Shown here in pieces: positions 7,059 through 9,890 of a stretch of DNA of 9,890 nucleotides. The notes beneath the pieces were generated by a model that did no database searches, was not told where the DNA came from, and worked only from the letters and a program-made list of their open reading frames with translations. The DNA comes from CAURMH01 sp963525745 (GTDB taxonomy: Bacteria; Pseudomonadota; Gammaproteobacteria; Enterobacterales; Pasteurellaceae), in NCBI GenBank assembly GCA_963525745.1, contig CAURMH010000049.1, positions 1 to 9,890 of the forward strand, given 5' to 3'. A program made the position numbers and the translations under genes. The first letter of the stretch is position 1. Each line of letters starts with the position of its first letter.

Positions 7059-8369
7059 CTAACCTACCCAGATAAATTTTGCGATAAAGAGTAATGAAAC
7101 CACCCACACCGGCGCGTTAATTTCTTTAATCCGCCCCGTCGCCGTTTTCATAATGCAGTAGCTAATAAAACCGAACGCGATCCCCTCGGTAATGGAATAA
7201 GTAAACGGCATCATGGCAGCGGTAATAAATGCAGGCGTCGCTTCGGTCAGATCTTCCCATTGCACACGAATTAAACTGGACGCCATTAAAATCCCCACGT
7301 AAACCAATGCGCCGGCCGTCGCATAAGCAGGAACTACGCCGGCCAATGGAGAAAAGAAAATCGTGAGTAAAAATAATACGCCGACCGTGACGGCGGTGAG
7401 GCCGGTGCGACCGCCAACCGATACGCCGGCGCCGCTTTCAATATATGTACTGATTGCCGAGGTGCCGATATAAGAACCGGCAACGGCGCTAACGCTATCG
7501 ACGAAAAGGGCTTGTTTCATTTTAGGAAAACGACCTTTTTCGTCGCTAATTCCGGCTTTGTCGGTCACGCCTAGAAGCGTACCGGAAGAATCGAATAAAT
7601 TCACCAATAAAAATGAAAAAATAATCCCCAATAGCGCCGTATCCAATGCACCTGCAATATCAACTTTACCGACCACGGCCTCCAGACTCGGCGGCATGGC
7701 GACAATTCCGTTAAATATGACCGATTCATCCAGCCATAATGCCAAACCGGTAACCACGGCAATGGAAATCAACACCCCGGAATAAATGCGACGGGCGGCC
7801 AAAACGGCAATGATGAAAAATCCTAATATACCAAGCAATACCTGCGGGTTATGCAAATCGCCAAGCGCAACCAGTGTCGCCGGATTGGCAATAACCAACC
7901 CCATATTTTTAAATCCAATTAATGAAATAAAAAAACCGATGCCGGCGCCGATACCGACACGCAAGCTAAGGGGAATCGATGACATTAGCCAGTAACGCAC
8001 TTGCAATAAGGTTAATAAAAATAGTCCTATGGAGCCCCAAAAAATGCTTCCCATGCCGATTTGCCAGGAATACCCTAGTTTGCCGACGACAACATAAGCA
8101 AAAAATGCATTTAAGCCCATGGCCGGCGCCAACGCGATAGGTAAATTACTGAATAATCCCATGGCTATTGTGCCTAATCCCGCGATTAGGCAGGTGGTCA
8201 CGAACACCACTTGTTTGTCCATACCGGCATCGCCAAGAATGGAAGGATTGACAAAGACGATATAAACCATCGTAAAAAATGTGGTGATGCCGGCGATAAT
8301 TTCCGTTCCGGCGGTGGTACCTTTATGATTAAGTTTGAAAAATCGTTGTAAAAAAGACGCGTTGTCCAT
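7059..8369 (-). CDS. NCS2/AzgA-type purine base permease, adenine-transporter-like (AdeP/AdeQ group)
   Basis: This is an inner-membrane secondary transporter of the AzgA branch of NCS2, presumed to import a purine base by proton symport. With the ATG at 8369 it has 436 residues and about 12-14 hydrophobic segments. Family signatures: GTEIIAGITTFFTMVYIVFV (21-40), APAMGLNAFFAY (81-92), NLFDSSGTLLGVTDKAG (257-273) and VDSVSAVAGSYIGTS (290-304) followed by SGAGVSVGGRTGLTAV (312-327). The sequence resembles E. coli AdeQ/AdeP more than the guanine/hypoxanthine carriers GhxP/GhxQ, so adenine is the best substrate guess, though guanine or hypoxanthine is not excluded. An in-frame TTG at 8381 would add four residues; I prefer the ATG because GGA lies 7 bases upstream. 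It is followed immediately by the ychN-like gene. No PurR-like operator was seen upstream. Confidence 0.93.
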   Translation of the reverse strand: MDNASFLQRFFKLNHKGTTAGTEIIAGITTFFTMVYIVFVNPSILGDAGMDKQVVFVTTCLIAGLGTIAMGLFSNLPIALAPAMGLNAFFAYVVVGKLGYSWQIGMGSIFWGSIGLFLLTLLQVRYWLMSSIPLSLRVGIGAGIGFFISLIGFKNMGLVIANPATLVALGDLHNPQVLLGILGFFIIAVLAARRIYSGVLISIAVVTGLALWLDESVIFNGIVAMPPSLEAVVGKVDIAGALDTALLGIIFSFLLVNLFDSSGTLLGVTDKAGISDEKGRFPKMKQALFVDSVSAVAGSYIGTSAISTYIESGAGVSVGGRTGLTAVTVGVLFLLTIFFSPLAGVVPAYATAGALVYVGILMASSLIRVQWEDLTEATPAFITAAMMPFTYSITEGIAFGFISYCIMKTATGRIKEINAPVWVVSLLFIAKFIWVG

Positions 8370-8390
8370 AATGATGTCCAAGTGTGAAGT

Positions 8391-8418
8391 AAAATGTTTT
8401 TTTCCACATGGCGGTCAA
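8391..8418 (-). promoter_or_regulatory. Weak candidate promoter for the permease-ychN unit
   Basis: On the minus strand TTGACC (8418-8413, 5 of 6 bases of the -35 consensus) is followed after 16 bases by CATTTT (8396-8391, 3 of 6 bases of the -10). The -35 lies in one arm of the hairpin at 8411-8431. The -10 is poor, so this is a guess; read-through from sspB is the alternative. Confidence 0.3.
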
Positions 8419-8435
8419 CTAAATTGACCGCACTT
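8411..8435. repeat. Perfect 8-bp hairpin overlapping an uptake signal, between sspB and the permease
   Basis: GCGGTCAA (8411-8418) and TTGACCGC (8424-8431) form a perfect inverted repeat with a 5-base loop. The right arm continues into a complete uptake signal (8427-8435). On the minus strand the stem is followed by CATGTGGAAAAAAAC, with no U-tract, so it is not a standard intrinsic terminator despite its place after sspB. It may attenuate, protect an mRNA end, or be a by-product of uptake-signal accumulation. Confidence 0.7.
8427..8435 (-). repeat. DNA uptake signal sequence (perfect core)
   Basis: ACCGCACTT on the plus strand, in the sspB-permease gap, overlapping the right arm of the perfect hairpin at 8411-8431. 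The minus strand continues with CAATTTAG. Confidence 0.93.
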
Positions 8436-8463
8436 TAAGCGATGTTTTTAGAGAAATTTTTCG

Positions 8464-8898
8464 TTATTTTACAATACGTAAATGCGATGGGCTGTGTTTT
8501 TTAGGTTGATTTTGAGGCTTATCCACCGCTTCGGAAAAACGTTGCGATTGATCAACTTTAACGGGATTTTCATAAGCCGTTTCATGTTCAAACATTACGC
8601 CGTCACCGTTTTCACGAGCATAAATAGCCACGGCCGCCCCCATAGGAATATAAATTTCACGGGAAACGCCGTTAAAACGAGCATTAAACTGAACAAAATC
8701 GTTGGTTAACAATAAATTTCCCGTTGCATTGGCGGATAAATTCAATACGATCTGACCGTCTTTAACATATTCTATGGGAACATTTACTCCCTCATAATCG
8801 GCATTGACGACCAAATAAGGCGTAAAATCATTATCCACTAACCAGTCATAATAAGCCCTTAATAAATAAGGACGTTTTGGCGAAGAATAAAATTCCAT
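8464..8898 (-). CDS. sspB: ClpXP protease specificity-enhancing factor SspB
   Basis: SspB is a cytosolic adaptor that binds ssrA-tagged polypeptides from stalled ribosomes (and, in E. coli, RseA) and hands them to ClpXP. The protein has 144 residues against 165 in E. coli. The substrate-binding domain covers about 7-112 and contains KRPYLLRAYYDWL (8-20), KDGQIVLNLS (46-55), FNARF (71-75) and AIYARENG (91-98). The linker (about 113-138) is shorter than in E. coli and rich in Gln, Lys and Pro. The tail LRIVK (140-144) matches the ClpX-binding LRVVK of E. coli, so the adaptor should work. Its ATG shares one base with the sspA stop (TAATG), with no strong separate Shine-Dalgarno, which points to translational coupling. 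The gene ends in TAA; no U-tract terminator follows. Confidence 0.97.
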   Translation of the reverse strand: MEFYSSPKRPYLLRAYYDWLVDNDFTPYLVVNADYEGVNVPIEYVKDGQIVLNLSANATGNLLLTNDFVQFNARFNGVSREIYIPMGAAVAIYARENGDGVMFEHETAYENPVKVDQSQRFSEAVDKPQNQPKKHSPSHLRIVK

Positions 8899-9533
8899 TA
8901 TTTATCGTCCATTAAATTCTTCGGCGCAACTTCACCGACCGATTGTAAAAACGAATCGCGGCTAAATACACGATCCATATAACTTCTAATTGCTTTGCTG
9001 CCGCTACCGCTAAATTCAACGCTCATATTTCTTAGCTTCCATAATAACGGCGCAACATAACAATCAATTAAACCGAATTCTTCACTCATAAAATAAGGCG
9101 TTTGCTGAAAAATCGGTGCAATCGCAAGCAATTCCTCTTTAAGTTGTTTTAATGCAGATTCTCTTTCCTGCGCCGTTCCTCTTTCCGCTTTAGCCAATGT
9201 CGGATACCAATCTTGTTCAATACGCAGCATTAATAAGCGACTTTTACCGCGCAGAACCGGATAAACCGGCATTAGCGGCGGATGAGGAAAACGCTCATCC
9301 AAATATTCCATAATAATTCGAGAATTAAATAAAACTAAATCACGATCAATCAACGTCGGCAAGGTGCCATACGGATTCACTTCCATCAAATCTTCCGGCA
9401 ATGCTTGAGGATTAACTTCTTCGTCTTCATAAGCAACGCCTTTTTCTGCCAGGACAATTTTAACCTGATGACAATAAATGTCATCTTTATTCGAAAATAG
9501 GGTCATGATTGAACGTTTTGATGCACTCGACAT
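8898..9533 (-). CDS. sspA: Stringent starvation protein A (GST-fold RNA-polymerase-associated protein)
   Basis: SspA binds RNA polymerase and redirects transcription during starvation and acid stress in E. coli; relatives control virulence genes in several pathogens. The protein has 211 residues, almost the E. coli length (212). An N-terminal thioredoxin-like GST domain (about 8-86) contains KRSIMTLFS, VKIVLAEKGV and SRIIMEYLDERFPHPPLMPV. The surface-pocket motif Pro-His-Pro (83-85), needed for E. coli SspA activity, is intact. The helical C-terminal domain (about 92-205) includes QLKEELLAIAPIF and DCYVAPLLWKLR. As in other SspA proteins, it is not expected to be an active glutathione transferase. 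The ATG at 9533 has GGAGG 5 bases upstream. It sits between rpsI and sspB in the order found in E. coli but has its own promoter candidate. Confidence 0.98.
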   Translation of the reverse strand: MSSASKRSIMTLFSNKDDIYCHQVKIVLAEKGVAYEDEEVNPQALPEDLMEVNPYGTLPTLIDRDLVLFNSRIIMEYLDERFPHPPLMPVYPVLRGKSRLLMLRIEQDWYPTLAKAERGTAQERESALKQLKEELLAIAPIFQQTPYFMSEEFGLIDCYVAPLLWKLRNMSVEFSGSGSKAIRSYMDRVFSRDSFLQSVGEVAPKNLMDDK

Positions 9534-9538
9534 TAATT

Positions 9539-9543
9539 CCTCC
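9539..9543 (-). promoter_or_regulatory. sspA ribosome binding site
   Basis: The minus strand reads GGAGGA, with GGAGG ending 5 bases before the sspA ATG. This strong Shine-Dalgarno supports the start at 9533 rather than the internal Met10. Confidence 0.8.
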
Positions 9544-9583
9544 GAAGGCGGTTATAAATTATTCATTAATTTCTAAATGAGCC

Positions 9584-9592
9584 ATTTTATCA
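9584..9592 (-). promoter_or_regulatory. Candidate extended -10 promoter for sspA-sspB
   Basis: The minus strand reads TGATAAAAT, matching the extended -10 element (TGn plus a hexamer differing from TATAAT at one base). A weak -35-like TTGGAA lies 19 bases upstream of the hexamer. The region between here and the rpsI terminator is very AT-rich with A/T tracts, as in UP elements or H-NS-type targets. The predicted leader is about 40-45 bases. I saw no other feature in the 193-base gap between rpsI and sspA apart from the terminator. Confidence 0.5.
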
Positions 9593-9673
9593 TAAAAAGA
9601 CAATTAATTTCCAATTAACTTTATTTTTCTATTTTAAAATCAATTAGTTACATTAAATTAAAATATTTTAAAA

Positions 9674-9704
9674 TAAAAAAATGCAAGCCTCGAAAGGCCT
9701 GCAT
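9674..9704 (-). terminator. Intrinsic terminator of the rpsI operon
   Basis: On the minus strand ATGCAGGCCT and AGGCTTGCAT form a 10-bp stem with one G-U pair around a TTCG tetraloop, followed by TTTTTTA. It starts 22 bases after the rpsI stop. This is a textbook strong terminator and implies that sspA-sspB depend mainly on their own promoter. Confidence 0.92.
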
Positions 9705-9726
9705 AAATAAAAACGCAACAAAAAAA

Positions 9727-9890
9727 TTAACGTTTGGAGTATTGTGGACGACGACGTGCTTTGTGCAAACCCACTTTTTTACGTTCAACGCGACGTGCGT
9801 CACGGGTCACGAAGCCTGCTGCACGAAGCGCAGGACGTAGGGTTTCATCGTATTCCATCAATGCACGGGTAATACCATGACGGATTGCAC
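9727..9890 (-). CDS. rpsI: 30S ribosomal protein S9, C-terminal part (start outside window)
   Basis: S9 is a small-subunit protein whose C-terminal tail reaches the P-site tRNA. About 53 C-terminal residues of a roughly 130-residue protein are in the window; the 5' end lies past the right edge. The visible part contains GITRALMEYD, LRPALRAAGFVTRDARRVER, KKVGLHKARRRPQYSKR. The tail ending in QYSKR, which contacts tRNA, is intact and the stop is TAA. rplM would be expected just upstream, as in E. coli. A strong terminator follows. Confidence 0.98.
   Translation of the reverse strand, partial: AIRHGITRALMEYDETLRPALRAAGFVTRDARRVERKKVGLHKARRRPQYSKR

Noticed and set aside
8370..8407. TTG start for the permease at 8381, and a 69-codon frame from 8407
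   Set aside because: The ATG at 8369 has GGA at a suitable distance and fits the family; the other frame covers permease codons out of phase and has no known homology.
8370..8463. PurR operator or purine riboswitch upstream of the permease
   Set aside because: No 16-base PurR palindrome or riboswitch core is visible, and the leader is too short for an aptamer.
1..9890. Mobile element, defence system, CRISPR or prophage
   Set aside because: All sizeable coding space is filled by well-known core genes; no transposase, integrase, repeat array or compositional island was seen.

Overview
The window is a stretch of ordinary core chromosome from a gammaproteobacterium of the family Pasteurellaceae. 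The strongest clue is the 9-base DNA uptake signal of the Haemophilus influenzae type (AAGTGCGGT or its complement). It occurs ten times perfectly in 9.9 kb, where about 0.08 would be expected by chance. The protein sequences (MetE, RecB, RecD, SspA, SspB, S9) all look gammaproteobacterial. I cannot fix the genus; candidates with this uptake-signal type include Haemophilus, Aggregatibacter, Pasteurella and the Basfia/Mannheimia succiniciproducens group.

Layout: positions 1-886 (+) hold the 3' end of metE. It converges on a recB-recD pair read on the minus strand (recB 2947-6603, recD 1011-2966, overlapping by 20 bases). One bidirectional hairpin at about 891-926 can end both metE and recD. 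Upstream of recB lies a two-gene minus-strand unit: an adenine-type NCS2 purine permease (7059-8369) followed one base later by a YchN/DsrE-family protein (6701-7057). It ends at an intrinsic terminator built from uptake-signal sequence. Further right are sspB (8464-8898) and sspA (8898-9533), sharing one base, then the 3' end of rpsI (9727-9890). The order rpsI-sspA-sspB is the same as in E. coli. rpsI and sspA are separated by a strong terminator and a new extended -10 promoter candidate.

How the genes work together: RecB and RecD are two of the three subunits of the RecBCD helicase-nuclease; recC is not adjacent and must lie elsewhere. SspA (an RNA-polymerase-associated stress protein) and SspB (a ClpXP adaptor) form the usual translation- and stress-linked pair behind the ribosomal protein gene. 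MetE makes methionine without cobalamin. The permease imports purine base. No stretch longer than about 195 bases lacks a gene, and I see no tRNA, rRNA, CRISPR array, insertion sequence or prophage remnant.

I found no new biological system. What deserves a second look is how uptake signals have been built into terminators and protein-coding sequence, a USS-containing hairpin that lacks a U-tract, a Chi-like octamer that is also the recD ribosome binding site, and the pairing of a purine permease with a YchN-type protein.
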